Below are positions 1-10,153 of a DNA stretch of 64,000 bases, one piece after another. The translations under genes and the position numbers were made by a program. Source of the stretch: Musa acuminata AAA Group (Eukaryota; Streptophyta; Magnoliopsida; Zingiberales; Musaceae); NCBI RefSeq assembly GCF_036884655.1, contig NC_088335.1, positions 41,844,501-41,908,500 of the forward strand, written 5' to 3'. The stretch's first letter is position 1, and each line of letters begins with the position of its first letter. The notes beneath the pieces are model-generated. The model worked only from the letters and a program-made list of their open reading frames with translations, made no database searches and had not been told where the DNA came from.

Positions 1-735
1 AAGGCATTCACTTTTCTGTTTTAGGAAGTAAGTCTATGTGTATCTGCTATAGTCATCCACGATGACGAAGGCGTATTTGCTACCTCCTAGGCTTGATGTG
101 GAGATTGGTCCGAACAAGTCCATATGGATCAATTGTAAGGGCCTAGATGTGCTTATTTGATTTTTAGATTTGAAGCTACTCTTAATTTGTTTACCTAATT
201 GGCAAGCATCACATACATTGTCTTTGATGAACTTGATATGAGGAATTCCTCTTACAAGTTCTTTGGATGATATTTGAGTGATTAGTTTCATGCTAGCATG
301 ACCTAATCTTCTATGCCATATCCAAGCATCCTCATTCAAAGCAGAAAAACACATTTCATTACACAAATCATTGATGTCAATAGTGTATATGTTATTTTGT
401 TTCAATGCAATCATAGATATGTTTTTGTGTGGTTTTTCAATGATGCAAGCATTAGATTCAAATCTGATAATATATCCTTTATCACATAATTGACTAATGC
501 TCAAGAGGTTATGTTTTAAACCATCAACTAGTAAAACATCTTCAATAGAGAAGTTGGATTTGTTACCTATGGTTCCTTTGCCAATGATTTTACCCTTGTT
601 GTTGTCTCCGAAGGTGACATATCCTTCGTCTATGCTAGTAAGCTTAGAGAATTGAGATGGATCTCCGGTTATATGCCTTGAGCATCCACTATCAAGGTAC
701 CATCTCTTGCTCCTAGCTTGCGATGGTTTAGTTTT
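1..735 (-). pseudogene. Protease, GAG-pre-integrase and start of integrase, SIRE-type
   Basis: After the TAG at 736 the same frame continues with YLDSGCSRHITGD, an aspartic protease active site, followed by LLSISQLCDKG and the pre-integrase WHRRLGHASM with CDACQLGK. It then enters the integrase core at HMDLFGP, the first catalytic Asp. The frame stops at 34-36 (TAG) exactly where a Trp codon is expected after DDYSRYT, and integrase-like coding (YFLKQKSE) continues to position 1. A G-to-A change at a Trp codon, as expected from cytosine deamination, explains the stop. The remainder lies beyond the window. Confidence 0.8.
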
Positions 736-1493
736 CTACAAGAAAGGATGATGTTTAGGTACCCATTTGCTTTTGGGTGCCTCATAAATAGATCTACATT
801 TTTTATCATGTTGCATAGAATTTGTCATGGTTCCTTTAGGAACCCAGATTAATTTGTTTGGACTTATTTTCTTGAATGGACAATAATGCGTCCTGTGTCC
901 AAATTTGCAACAGAAGTTACATTTGTCTTGATGTTGAATATGTAAGATGGAGCCTTTTATGAAGGTGGTTGGATTTTGGTGAGGACTTCTCACGAATCCA
1001 ATTACACTTCTTTTTGGCACGTGACCCTTGTTCGTAAGGATCATGTTCAATGACTTGCTACCAACCTCGAATTTCTTCAAGGTGTCCTTAAGTAGCAAGT
1101 TTTCCTTTTGGAAGTTTTCTAGATCATGGCATTTTATGCATGAGTTTAAACTATCATGATGTTCAGCATTTAACTTATCGAAATTACAAATAAGACTATC
1201 ATGCTCCTTTTTTAGCAATTTGTATTTACTACTGATAGTCTTGCACTCATCAAACAATTCATGAAAAGCATTTAATAATTCATCGAATGATAAATATGCA
1301 TCTATTGAATTTGTTACCTCATCTTCGATAGCCATTAAGGCGTAATGAGCAACTTGCTCGGTGTTGGACTCCTCTTCTTCGGATGCGCTCGAGTCATCCC
1401 ATGTTGCTTGAAGCGCCTTCCTCTTGGATGTTCTCCTTTTGACTTGGGGACAATCACTCTTGTAGTGTCTAGGCTTTTTGCATTCATAGCAGA
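736..1493 (-). pseudogene. gag C-terminal part with two zinc knuckles, frameshifted
   Basis: Reading on from the frameshift, this part carries a CCHC knuckle near 1480, an acidic Ser/Glu linker, a coiled-coil-like Lys/Glu/Leu segment (about 1150-1300), and a second CCHC knuckle CNFCCKFGHRTHYC (about 890-935). Knuckles of this kind bind the packaged RNA. The frame ends at a TAG (736-738) that lies in phase with the protease immediately downstream. I infer a nonsense change in a gag-pol fusion frame. Programmed read-through is possible but not supported by any further signal I can see. Confidence 0.8.
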
Positions 1494-2318
1494 TTACTTG
1501 GTCCTTCTTGGGTTCAAGTTTATTTTTTCATCATTTTTAAACTTGTTTCTTTTAAAGAACTTTTTAAACTTTCTTGTTAGAAGTGCCAAATCATCATCAC
1601 AGTCCTCATCACTTGAGTTTTCTCTCAAGTGGCATTCAGAAGTTTTAAGTGCCATATCCTTCCTGTTCTTTGGAAGGATGCCTTCTTGCTCTTCATGAGC
1701 TTTACAAGTCATCTCATAGGTCATTAATGACCCGATTAGTTCTTCAAGAGGAAAATTTCGTAGATCTTTTGCTTCTTGAATAGCAGTTACTTTTGGATCC
1801 CAACTCTTAGGAAGGGATCTTAGTATCTTATTAACAAGCTCAAAATCCGAAAAGCTTTTTCCGAGTCCTTTTAGACCATTGACGACGTCCATGAAACGGG
1901 TAAACATGTCGCCAATGGTTTCACTCGGTTTCATCCGGAAAAGTTCGAAAGAATGTAACAGCAAATTGATTTTTGACTCTTTTACTCTACTTGTGCCTTC
2001 GTGGGTCACTTCGAGTGTGTGCCAAATATCAAATGCAGTTTCACAAGTTGAAACACGGTTAAACTCGTTTTTATCAAGTGCACAAAATAAGACATTCATA
2101 GCCTTTGCATTAAGAGCGAAAGCCTTCTTCTCCAAATCATTCCAATCGATCATTGGAAGAGAAGACTTCGAAAATCCGTTTTCGACAAGATTCCACAGTT
2201 CAAAGTCCATAGAAATAAGGAAGATCCTCATTCGGGTCTTCCAGTAGGTGTAGTCCGTCCCACTGAACATGGGTGGACGCGTAATAGAATGCCCCTCTTG
2301 GTTTCCGGCGTATGCCAT
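1494..2318 (-). pseudogene. gag N-terminal part (copia capsid), SIRE-type element
   Basis: This 274-codon frame starts with MAYAGNQEGHS and has the WKTRMRIFL, LNAKAMNVLFCALDKNEF and FDIWHTLEVTHEGTSRVK blocks of plant copia gag (UBN2/DUF4219 type). It forms the capsid-like shell that packages the element RNA. The frame ends early at NLNPRRTK: shifting one base restores a CCHC knuckle (CYECKKPRHYKSDC) and an acidic linker in the next frame, so a single-base indel near an A-run at about 1510-1520 has split gag. It is clearly homologous to the gag at 44649-45398. Confidence 0.85.
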
Positions 2319-2489
2319 CTCTCTTGGGTTTTAATCCGTTAGAGAGTTAACCTGCTCTGATACCAATTGTTAGGATCGAGAGCACTAAGAGGGGGGAGGG
2401 GGGGGTGAATTAGTGCAGCGGAAATCTTTCTTCGATTAAAACTGAAAGCTGCGTACTTTTGATAAAAATGATTTCGATGTAAAAGCCGA

Positions 2490-2975
2490 TTTTAAGATTA
2501 GACACAGTTTACGTTTAAACGCTGTTTACGTCTAAACACAGTTTGCATCTAAGCGTAGTTTACGCAGTTTGCGTCTAAGCGCAGTTTACGTCTAAATGCA
2601 GTTTGCGTCTAAATGCAGATTGCGTCTAAATGCAGATTGCGTCTAAGTTCAGATTGCGTCTAAGCGCAGTTTGCGACTAGGCGCAGTTTTACGTCTAAAC
2701 GCAGATTGCGTCTAAGTTCAGATTGCATCTAAGCATAGTTTGCGACTAAGCGCAGTTTTACGTCTAAACGCAGATTGCGTCTAAACGCAGTTTTACGTCT
2801 GAAAGTAGTTTACGTCTAAAACACAGTTTTACGTCTAAACACAGTTTGTGCAGTTTACGTCAAAAACACAGTTTTACGTTTAAACATAGTTTGTGCAGTT
2901 TACGTCTAAACGCAGTTTTTACGTCTAGACGCAGTTTACGCTTAAACGTAGATTTACGTCTAAACGTAGTTTCAA
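2490..2975. repeat. Degenerate 17-bp minisatellite inside the LTR
   Basis: About two dozen imperfect tandem units of the type GCAGTTTACGTCTAAAC, with variants such as GCAGATTGCGTCTAAGT, fill this stretch. Unit length varies between about 16 and 20 bases through short deletions and A-run length changes. There are no regular spacers, so this is a minisatellite and not a CRISPR array. Open frames through it are by-products of the repeat. Confidence 0.85.
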
Positions 2976-2986
2976 AGGGATCTGAA

Positions 2987-3078
2987 CTTGGAAACTTGTT
3001 CGTAAAAGCGCAGAAGACAGTTTTGCAGAATCGAAACGTAAATGTAACTCCTGCAGCTTTTACGAACAAGTTTCCAAG
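2987..3078. repeat. 23-bp perfect inverted repeat at the minisatellite edge
   Basis: Positions 2987-3009 and 3056-3078 are exact reverse complements (arms begin CTTGGAAACTTG and end CAAGTTTCCAAG), separated by 46 bases. The motif GACAGTTTTGCAG occurs once in the spacer and once just after the right arm. The structure sits between the minisatellite and the conserved outer part of the LTR. Confidence 0.85.
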
Positions 3079-3306
3079 ACAGTTTTGCAGCTTCTGGACT
3101 TCTCGGATCTGTTCCCGCAGAACCTCCGACGACCGTCCGAACTTCCGTCGAACTCTCGAACTCCCAACGTGATCATGAACTTGACTCCGACGCAACTCCT
3201 GCTGCTTGTCTAACTTTCATCGTAGTTAATCATGCACACTTATCTCAACACATAGATTAGACAACAAATGACAATTGACTTCATCATCAAAATCCGAGAT
3301 TCAACA

Positions 3307-3874
3307 TGTTCCTCCACACAAACCTCTCTACCTGACGCTCCGTTATCGATGCCAGCGGTTCGGCCTCGATCCATTTGGTGAAGTAGTCTACCCCGACGAT
3401 GATATATCTCCGTTGCCCCGAAGCCGGGGGGAAGGGGCCGAGAAGGTCCATCCCCCACTACGCGAAAGGCCATGCGCAATCGATGGGCGTCAGCGGTACC
3501 GCCGGCTGCCGGGACATTGGTGCATGCTTCTGGCATGCATCGCACTTCTGCGCATACGATCTCGCATCACGGCATATGGTGGGCTAGTAGTAACCTTGAT
3601 GAAGCGCCTTGAACGCCAGGGTACGCCCACCTATGTGCTCACCGCAAATGCCGTCGTGGATTTCAGCGAGAACCGATTGAGCCTCTTTGGGCTCCAGGCA
3701 GCGCAGGAGGGGGCGTGAATATGACCTAATGTATAACCATCTGCCAATTTCACAGTACCAGGCCTGGGTTCGGCGCAGACACCGAGTCGTGGGTTCGTCC
3801 TTGGGAAACGTCCCGTGACGTTTGAATCGTAGCATCTCCTGCACCCATATTGTTGGTGGGCTAGTGGTGGCCAC
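3307..3874 (-). pseudogene. Tat-element integrase, N-terminal and start of core
   Basis: On the minus strand 3584-3874 contains the zinc-binding region (HDGICGEHIGGRTL, the two His of an HHCC finger). It continues through shifted frames into WGMDLLGPFPP and VDYFTKWIEAEPLA, which hold the first catalytic Asp and the following strand. The frame is broken by a TAG just before WGMD. Coding ends abruptly at 3307 where the SIRE-type LTR begins, so the second Asp and the Glu are not in this window. Confidence 0.75.
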
Positions 3875-3892
3875 CGCTACGACCGTAATGGA

Positions 3893-4258
3893 TCAGGCAG
3901 GGAGTTCCTCCACGTCGGGCTCGCCCTTGGAACCAGAAGCCAGTTTTGCCAATGTATCCGCACGATCGTTCTGGCATCTTGGCACCCTGGATAATGTGAA
4001 GCGGGAAAAGCGGGTGACAAGGGCTCTTACCTCCACCATGTACTTCGACATGATTGGGTCCCGAGCCTCATACCCATCGGAGAGTTGCTTGGCTACCAGC
4101 TGCGAGTCGGAATGGACGTGTATGTTGCCAACTTGCATTTCTTCGGCCAGTCTGAGTCCCGCCAGCAGCGCCTCATACTCTGCCTCATTGTTGCTAGCCT
4201 TGAATCCAAAGCGAAGGGAGCGCTCGAACGAGCGCCCGTCGGGGGCCTCTAGCACCAA
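3893..4258 (-). pseudogene. Additional (archaeal-like) RNase H domain of the Tat element
   Basis: The translation includes NNEAEYEALLAGLRLAEE, HSDSQLVAKQLSDGYEA and RCQNDRADTLAKLAS. These are the Glu, Asp and Asp-bearing blocks of the second RNase H found only in Tat-branch elements. The first catalytic Asp lies upstream in a damaged stretch (about 4260-4320, with VDGSSSRKG-like codons). It would degrade the RNA strand of the RNA:DNA hybrid during reverse transcription. Confidence 0.75.
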
Positions 4259-4480
4259 CCCGGCCCTCGCGCCTTTACGACTGGACGATCCATCAACGCG
4301 GAGGAGTCACTCCATCTTCAGGCTTTCCGGCCCTTCGGCCTCGGGCTGAGTTAGTTCGGAGATGAAGTAGGCCACCACCTGCGATTTGACGACGGTCCTA
4401 GGGATGTACTGAACATCGAACTCACCGAGCTCTATTGACCACTTGAGGAGGTGACCTGCGAGGTCAAATTTAGACAAAAT

Positions 4481-5560
4481 CTATCGGAGCGGTTGGTCGG
4501 TGATTACCTCGATTGGATGAGCTTGGAAGTAGGGTTGTAGCTTCCGAGCGGTCAATACGAGCACCAGCGCCAGTTTCTCGATCAGAGGGTATCGCCCCTC
4601 GGGCCCATTAAGGACGTGGCTAGTGTAGTAAACCGGTAACTGCCATCTAGAAGTCTCTTTGACCAGGACAGAACTTACTGCGTGACGTGAGGCGGCCAGG
4701 TAAACACCCAGCTTTTCCCGAGGGGATACCAAAGCGAGGTGAGGGAGGGACACCAGATGCTCCTTCAGGTGGGTGAAAGCCTCCTCGCACTCCGCCGTCC
4801 ACTCGAAGTCCTTGGGGTCCTTCAGAGCCCGGAATAAGGGAAGGCACTGGTCGCCCGATCGGGACAAGAACCTTGACATGGCGATAAGCCTCCCGTTCAG
4901 GCGCTACAACTCCTTAATTGTCTGAGGGGCCTGCATGCCGACGATTGCCCGTACCTTTTCAGGGTTCACATTGATTCCCCTTTCATGTATGATAAACTTG
5001 AGGAATCTGCCCGAGTTAACATCGAAGGCGCACTTGGCGGGGTTAAGTCGTATGTTGTATCTTCATAGTGTGTCGAAAGTCTCCGCCAAGTCGAACAAAT
5101 GAGTCGCTGTCGTGCGACTTTTCACGATCATATCGTCAACGTAGACCTACATGTTCCTCCCAATCTGGTGGGCGAACATTTTGTTCACGGTCCTTTGATA
5201 CGTAGCCCCCGCGTTCTTCAATCTGAATGGCATAACCTTGTAGAAGTATACTCCTTGGTCGGTGAGAAATGCGGTGTGCTGCTGATCCTCAAGCGCCATC
5301 CTGATCTGGTTGTAGCCGGAGAAGGCATCCATGAAGGAAAGGCGGGCGTGGCCGGCCATTGCGTCGACTAACTGGTTGATCCGCGGGAGGGGGTAGCAAT
5401 CCTTTGGGCAAGCACGATTAAGATCGGTGTAGTCAACTCACATCCTCCAGCTCCCATTAGGTTTTTTTATGAGGACTACATTGGATAACCAACGGGGGTA
5501 GTTGGCCTCTTCAATGAAGCTTACCGCCAGAAGTCGCCCTACTTCTTCTCGGACGGCCCG
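4481..5560 (-). pseudogene. Tat-element reverse transcriptase and first RNase H
   Basis: On the minus strand the RT starts near 5560 ([19 protein letters not shown]) and continues with the LSFMDAFSGYNQI block. The YVDDM catalytic box lies at about 5125-5140, and the connection and first RNase H follow at 4481-4879 (FEWTAECEEAF, YPLIEKLALVLVLTARK). A TAG directly precedes YVDDM, and another frame break separates the palm from the RNase H. These are inactivating lesions. Confidence 0.8.
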
Positions 5561-6650
5561 CTGGCGTTCGGGGGCTAGTTGTCGAGGCTTCTGCTTCACC
5601 GGCTGCACATCGAGAGAGATGCACAGGCGGTGTTGAGATACCTCTGGGTTGACACCTGGCATGTCAGCTGGTGACCAAGCGAAGAGGTCCACATTCTCCT
5701 GGAGAAGATTGATGAGCTGGGCTCGCTCCTGATCGGGAAGCTCAGACCCGATCTTCACCATTCGATCTGGGCGTCCTTCTAGTATGGGCACATCTAATGT
5801 AGGCTCGGGATGCTGGGATGACTTTTTTGCTTCTCGGGGGTCTTCGAGGGGCGGTTCATCCTTCCTCCTCTTGTGTAGGGAGACCGCAGTCATGTAGCAT
5901 CGTCTTGATTCGCGAGGGCTCCCGCCGACTTCTCCGACCCCTTCCCGGGTCAGGAACTTCACGGTTTGGTGGTAGGTGGAGATAACCGCTCTGAACTTAT
6001 TGAGGGTGGGGCGTCCCAGAATCGCATTGTAGGCGGTAGAGAGGTCGACTACCAAGAAGGTTGCCATTACCGTCTTTGTCCTTGGTTCTTCTCCGAGGGT
6101 TAGGGGCAGGGTGATCGCGCCCAAAGGTGAAACTGACTCGCCGATGAACTCGGTGAGCGCTGAGCTCATGGGCTCCAGGGCATCGCTGAGGAGCCCGAGC
6201 TTTTGGAAAGCTTCCAGATAAAGGATATCGGCCGAGCTTCCAATGTCGACCATGATCCTTTTTACCCAAGCGTTGGCGATCCTGGCGGTCACCACCAACG
6301 CGTCATCGTGTTCGGGTTGCTCAGCTCTCTCGGCGGGAAATGTGACCTTGGGACCGGGTCTGATCCCATAGTCTTCGGTGGCGCGGGCATACACTTTCCG
6401 CCCCAACATACTGTTTCCCCCATACGTCGGGCCGCCCATGATCACGTTGATCTGCCTTTCGATTGGGCCCTCGGGCCGCGGGGAAATTTCTTTATCTCGT
6501 CGTAGGTAGCGGCCGAGGTGCCCCATTCGAATCAGCTCCTCGATCTATCGCTTTAGCTCCCGGCACTATTCCATGTCGTGCCCATTTTGTCGGTGGAAAC
6601 GGTAATACCGCATCTGGTCTACGAGATCCCGTGGGCTCCTCATCGGGCTG
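5561..6650 (-). pseudogene. Tat-element gag C-terminus and aspartic protease
   Basis: The long frame 5438-6526 begins in the gag/protease linker ([10 protein letters not shown]) and carries an aspartic protease with [15 protein letters not shown] (the flap-side Asp box; the usual residue before GSSAD is Gly or Asn). It then has the [13 protein letters not shown] block before running into the RT. Upstream of 6526, in a frame with a [13 protein letters not shown] resembles the zinc-knuckle region but lacks its cysteines. Confidence 0.75.
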
Positions 6651-7697
6651 GGGGTCCGGAGCAGCCCTTTCTCTTTTATCTAGAGAAATATTTGCGTTCA
6701 GGAAGTTCCCAAGGCGGGGAGCGGCGACCTTAGCATGGGCAGGTCGGGCCGGCTCACCCTACGCCTCGGCGGGCCGGGTAGCTGCTGCTAGTCATAGGTG
6801 CCCAACAAGCCAATCACGTGAGTGATGACACGTGTGACTTGATACAGAATCTTTTTGCTTATTATATTTTGGCATATATCACTTTATAACTATTGCATAA
6901 ATGCATACATATATTGTGATGTCCTTGGATTTGTACAATGGGAATCGGATCGTGATGAGATCACGATAATGAGATCGATTCACCTTTAAACACATATCAT
7001 AAATAATCCCGGTCATAGGTTACTCGAGAGGGACATCGTGATAACCGGATAGACTGGTGTGCTGTATACCCGTTCATATGATGGATGCAGCTGGTCTCAT
7101 AGCTGCTCGTGTAGGGACACTAGGGATATAGTACAGGTGCTCATTGGAGAATGAGTTCACTGATTGATCCGCTTACGGAATGCTGGATGGTTGATGATGC
7201 CTTATTGTCAGACAGTGATTCCGTAGTCCTAGTGGTGTATCTGGTCCTTAGACTTGAGACACCAAGGATGTCCTGTATGAGTGCTCCACTCTTTGATACC
7301 AGACTTATAGGTTTGGCTGTCCCCAGATCTAGTACAACTGGTCATTGGGAGTGGTAGTCGACCTTACGAGGGCTATTAGGTGTCAATAGAGGATCATCCA
7401 CTCTCGGCGTCATGAGAGGAATATCCTATGTGTTCTTGCTCAGACAAATCCCTGGCCAGGGTCATTCGGGTTGAGAGAGAAAGAGTTCTCCGGGAGAATC
7501 CGATTAGAGCGAGACTCGAGTAGAAACCGTATGGGTCTGACAGCACCATGCTTGATATACGGTCTATGGGATATTAAATGGATGAGGGACTATAGGTACA
7601 TGGTAACTGAGGACAGACAGGTCCAATGGATTGGATTCCCCTATATCGTCTGGGGACTACGGCGTAGTGGCCTAGTACGTCCGTAGTCGATGAGTCG

Positions 7698-7727
7698 AGT
7701 GAATTATTACAGAGATAATAATTCACT
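7698..7727. other. Stem-loop in LTR U3
   Basis: AGTGAATTATTA (7698-7709) and TAATAATTCACT (7716-7727) are exact complements around the six-base loop CAGAGA. The same stem is kept in the 3' LTR (about 14641-14670). In the decayed relative near 63456-63484 the stem survives with a different loop. Confidence 0.75.
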
Positions 7728-7918
7728 GAGTTAGAAGGAGTTCTGACAGGTATGACTCACGACCAGCTCGATATTGGGCCTAGAGGGTCACACACATATG
7801 GTAGGCATTGCGATGAGTAGAGGTTCGGATATGAGATATCCGACGGAGCCCTTGTCTTATTGGATGCAGATCCAATACCCACTAGGGAAGGACCTATTAG
7901 GGTTTGACACGGGATCTC

Positions 7919-7926
7919 TATAAATA
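7919..7926 (+). promoter_or_regulatory. TATA box of the copia 5' LTR
   Basis: TATAAATA within CTATAAATAGG is a strong plant TATA box. Transcription would start about 30 bases downstream, giving an R-U5 of roughly 330 bases. The identical box in the 3' LTR is at 14862-14869. Confidence 0.75.
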
Positions 7927-8278
7927 GGAGGGATTCACAGCCTCATAGGCTAGAGTCTTTGCTTGCCTTTCCTATTCTCCTCTCCCTCTCCACCTCAGAG
8001 TAGGCCTGGAGTTTTGAGGAGCGTCGTCGCAACCATGCTGTGTGAATCTCCGCTAGAGAGGAGGACGCTTGACCTCCTTCACCCTCTCCTAAGGATCTGC
8101 AAGGAAACAGGGATATACGATCTCCCTAGGTAACACAATCAATATACGCAGTTTTATGTTTCGCGGATTTTTCGCACCAATCTTCGCACGACAATGAACA
8201 TCTTTTTGGGAATCGGGGATTTTGTTTTCTTGTTCTTCCGCTGCGCATGTGATGTCGCCCCCATTGATTTCCCAACAG

Positions 8279-8290
8279 TGGTATCAGAGC
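8279..8290 (+). other. Primer-binding site (initiator Met-tRNA)
   Basis: TGGTATCAGAGC is complementary to the 3' end of initiator methionine tRNA and lies one base after the LTR, the usual copia minus-strand primer site. It is a complement of a tRNA end, not a tRNA gene. Confidence 0.9.
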
Positions 8291-8384
8291 CAGGTTGTTC
8301 GTGCGAATGATTGGTTTTGAACTGCGTGTGTTGTGTTTAGGAAGAATTTTGACGTCAAAATCGTTGACGCAAAAGCGAGGAAGG

Positions 8385-8880
8385 GCAACAACTGTTGCTG
8401 CCCTCGATCTGCATGCCTGCAGCCAGTCGCAGCCACAGCCAGGCAGCACGGTGCCGGCGCATGCGCAAGCGCAGTGCCTGCAGCAGCCGGCCGGCGGTCT
8501 GCTTGCAGCAGGCTTGCGGCCGGCGGGGCTGGCAGCCCGCGCGGTAGAAACGCCTGCGGCCGCTGAGCCCGCGGGCAGAGGCGCTGTGGGGCAGCAGCGC
8601 GGGCTGAGGCACCGTAGGGCAGCGGCGCCTGTGGCCGCTGCTCCCACGGGCAAAAACCCCGAAGGGGCGGTCGCTAGCGAGGCAGCACCACCTGCGGGTG
8701 TGACTCGCGGGCAGAACCACCCGCGGAGGCGGCGGCGCCCGCGGGGGCGCCCACCTGCAGCGGCAGCGCCCCCAGCGGGCGTGCCGCCTGCAGGCGAGGG
8801 CAGTGCCCTCGCCCTCGCCGCACAGGCCGCGCCAGTAGGGTGGCGGCGGCGGCGGCGCAGCAGCAAGGGGGAGAAGGGCA
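8385..8880 (+). other. G+C- and CpG-rich leader block, no supported gene
   Basis: This 0.5-kb stretch is about 70% G+C, with repeated CCTGCGGGCG-like and GGCGGCGGC motifs, and contrasts sharply with the A+T-rich sequence from 8985. All overlapping frames on both strands are low-complexity Ala/Pro/Arg/Gly strings. They look like products of base composition. It lies between the primer-binding site and gag, in the untranslated leader of the element. Confidence 0.6.
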
Positions 8881-9656
8881 TTAGGGTTTTCTGGGCAAAA
8901 AGATAGTTTTGCCCCTCGGAATTTGAGAAATTCCAGTTTCTGTCTTTTATCCAAATTACGAAAATACCCTTATGAATACAGAAATTTCCTCTATGTCCCT
9001 GATTTCAGAAAATATTAATTAATTAAAAGGTTTAGTTGATTATTATTTTTATTATTATCTAGTAGTCCTACATGATGATGGTTATTTATACATGTGATGT
9101 ATGATGTGTGGACGGATGATCATGGACCGTGTGATGTGTGTACTTGTGATTATTATTATTGAGGTATGCGAACCTCCATTATATTTCTCGTTGGTTGTCG
9201 GGCCTGCGTGCCTATGATTAAGTTGTAATCACATGAGGAGGCACAGTGGGAGCGTGGATGCGATAGCGGGACCCATGAGACGGACGATCGTGATGCATGG
9301 AGATGCATCAAGATGTCAACGGAACCGACGAGGACGAGATGGACGATCACAGGGCATGGAGATGCACCGTTGCACACATAGATCTTGATGTGAGTGATTA
9401 GGCCTACTGGCTCGGGCCTAATCATATTAGGTTGTGGTCCATGATCATCTGGTGTTATTGCTTATACACATACTAGATATGTATATATATTTGCATGCGA
9501 TGTAGATATATATTAAATATGTATATGTGTGATATGTCATATTAGGAGACCAAATCATAGAAACATCTCTCGATAATATTAAGTCGGTAAACGTGAGGCA
9601 ATAAGATTGACCCACGTGCCCTTCCATCGTTATAAGTAAGAACCGATTCCCGGTGT

Positions 9657-9968
9657 AGGTTGAGTTGGTCGAGTCCCTCGAGACTCACCTATATCGCGAT
9701 TCGCTATCTTGCTTACGACATAGAGATGTCACCGGTGACCTGAGGGCATGGTATGGTTGGTCGAGTCCTTCGAGGGTATATCATCAAATCAGACTCATCT
9801 TGTAACGAAGGTGTTGACTTAACCGAGCATCATGGTTGGTCGAGTCCCTCGAGGCCATGGTGATTCGGAGGCCGAACAGGACGGGAATCACAAGGCGTTG
9901 TGATCGGCAAGAGTTGCCTACCTTTTAGGCTTAGTGTGATTGGTCGAGTCCCTCGAGGTTACACTAAG
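9657..9968 (+). other. Array of four structured hairpin modules in the copia leader
   Basis: The core TTGGTCGAGTCCCTCGAGG, with one or two changes, occurs at about 9665, 9757, 9836 and 9940. In each, TCGAG pairs with CTCGA across a three-base TCC loop. Copy 2 has TTCGA, which still pairs through a G-U. Outside the core the four copies differ in sequence but stay complementary: GAGT/ACTC plus AGGT/ACCT (copy 1), ATGGTATG/TATATCAT with two G-U pairs (copy 2), CATCATGG/CCATGGTG with one G-U (copy 3) and CTTAGTGTGA/TTACACTAAG with one G-U (copy 4). Changed sequence with kept pairing suggests selected RNA structure. A further perfect stem (ATCACAA-GGCG-TTGTGAT) lies at 9887-9904. I do not know a named element of this form. 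Confidence 0.7.
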
Positions 9969-10153
9969 ACGCTGATTGGATCCTGATCCCCACTAGAAGT
10001 CTGCCGGAGACTTCCGTTTTACGTGCTAAGGGTGTCGCGTGACTCGATAGTAAAATAGTGGGAGCATATTAAGATAGAAGTCCATATCTTGATAGTTTAT
10101 TTCTTGCAAAATCTGCATGTTATTCATTTCTGCTACATCTTTATTTTCAGAAA

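Larger units (their letters stand above)
1..3306 (-). mobile_element. SIRE-type Ty1-copia retrotransposon, 5' part only
   Basis: The element is read on the minus strand and runs off the left edge. From right to left it has a 5' LTR (2368-3306), a Met-tRNA primer-binding site just inside it (TGGTATCAGAGC on the minus strand, about 2353-2364), gag, a protease with a YLDSGCSRHITGD motif, a GAG-pre-integrase domain and the start of the integrase. The DSGCSRH protease and two-knuckle gag are typical of the SIRE/Maximus lineage, which is known family knowledge. It is inserted in the integrase region of the Tat element: gypsy integrase sequence resumes at 3307. The left boundary and second LTR lie outside the window, so no target duplication can be checked. 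Reading-frame damage (a frameshift near 1510 and TAG stops at 736 and 34) makes this copy defective. Confidence 0.9.
2368..3306 (-). repeat. 5' LTR of the SIRE-type element
   Basis: The LTR is bounded by TG...CA and, on the minus strand, opens TGTTGAATCTCGG and closes CCTAACA next to the primer-binding site. The same termini bound the LTRs of the gag-only elements at 43023 and 53992, so all are one family. At 939 bp it is shorter than those relatives (1319-1584 bp). The middle portion, which in the relatives carries the GGCGGTG repeats and a TATA box, is replaced by a 17-bp minisatellite. I find no TATA-like sequence in it. Confidence 0.85.
6786..8277 (+). repeat. 5' LTR of the 6786-15220 copia element
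   Basis: It begins TGCTAGTCATAGG and ends TTTCCCAACA, followed after one base by the primer-binding site. A TATAAATA box lies at 7919-7926, which places U3 at 6786 to about 7950. A 12-bp perfect stem-loop lies at 7698-7727 in U3. Short frames inside it are not genes. Confidence 0.95.

Noticed and set aside
2490..2975. Regular short repeats that could suggest a CRISPR-like array
   Set aside because: Units are directly adjacent with no unique spacers and lie inside a plant LTR; it is a minisatellite.
3307..6650. Possible endogenous pararetrovirus instead of a retrotransposon
   Set aside because: LTR, primer-binding site, integrase and the second RNase H are present, and no movement or coat protein region is seen, so it is a Tat-type gypsy element.
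7151..7686. Small frames repeated in both copia LTRs (again at 14094-14629)
   Set aside because: They are repeated only because LTRs are repeated; they are interrupted by LTR variation and have no recognisable domain.
8279..8290. tRNA-like sequence TGGTATCAGAGC (also at about 2353, 33492 and 44601)
   Set aside because: It is the primer-binding site complementary to a tRNA end; no cloverleaf surrounds it.
8126..8954. Overlapping long frames on both strands rich in Ala, Pro, Arg
   Set aside because: They arise from G+C-rich repeats that have few stops in any frame; no domain, and they lie in a retroelement LTR and leader.
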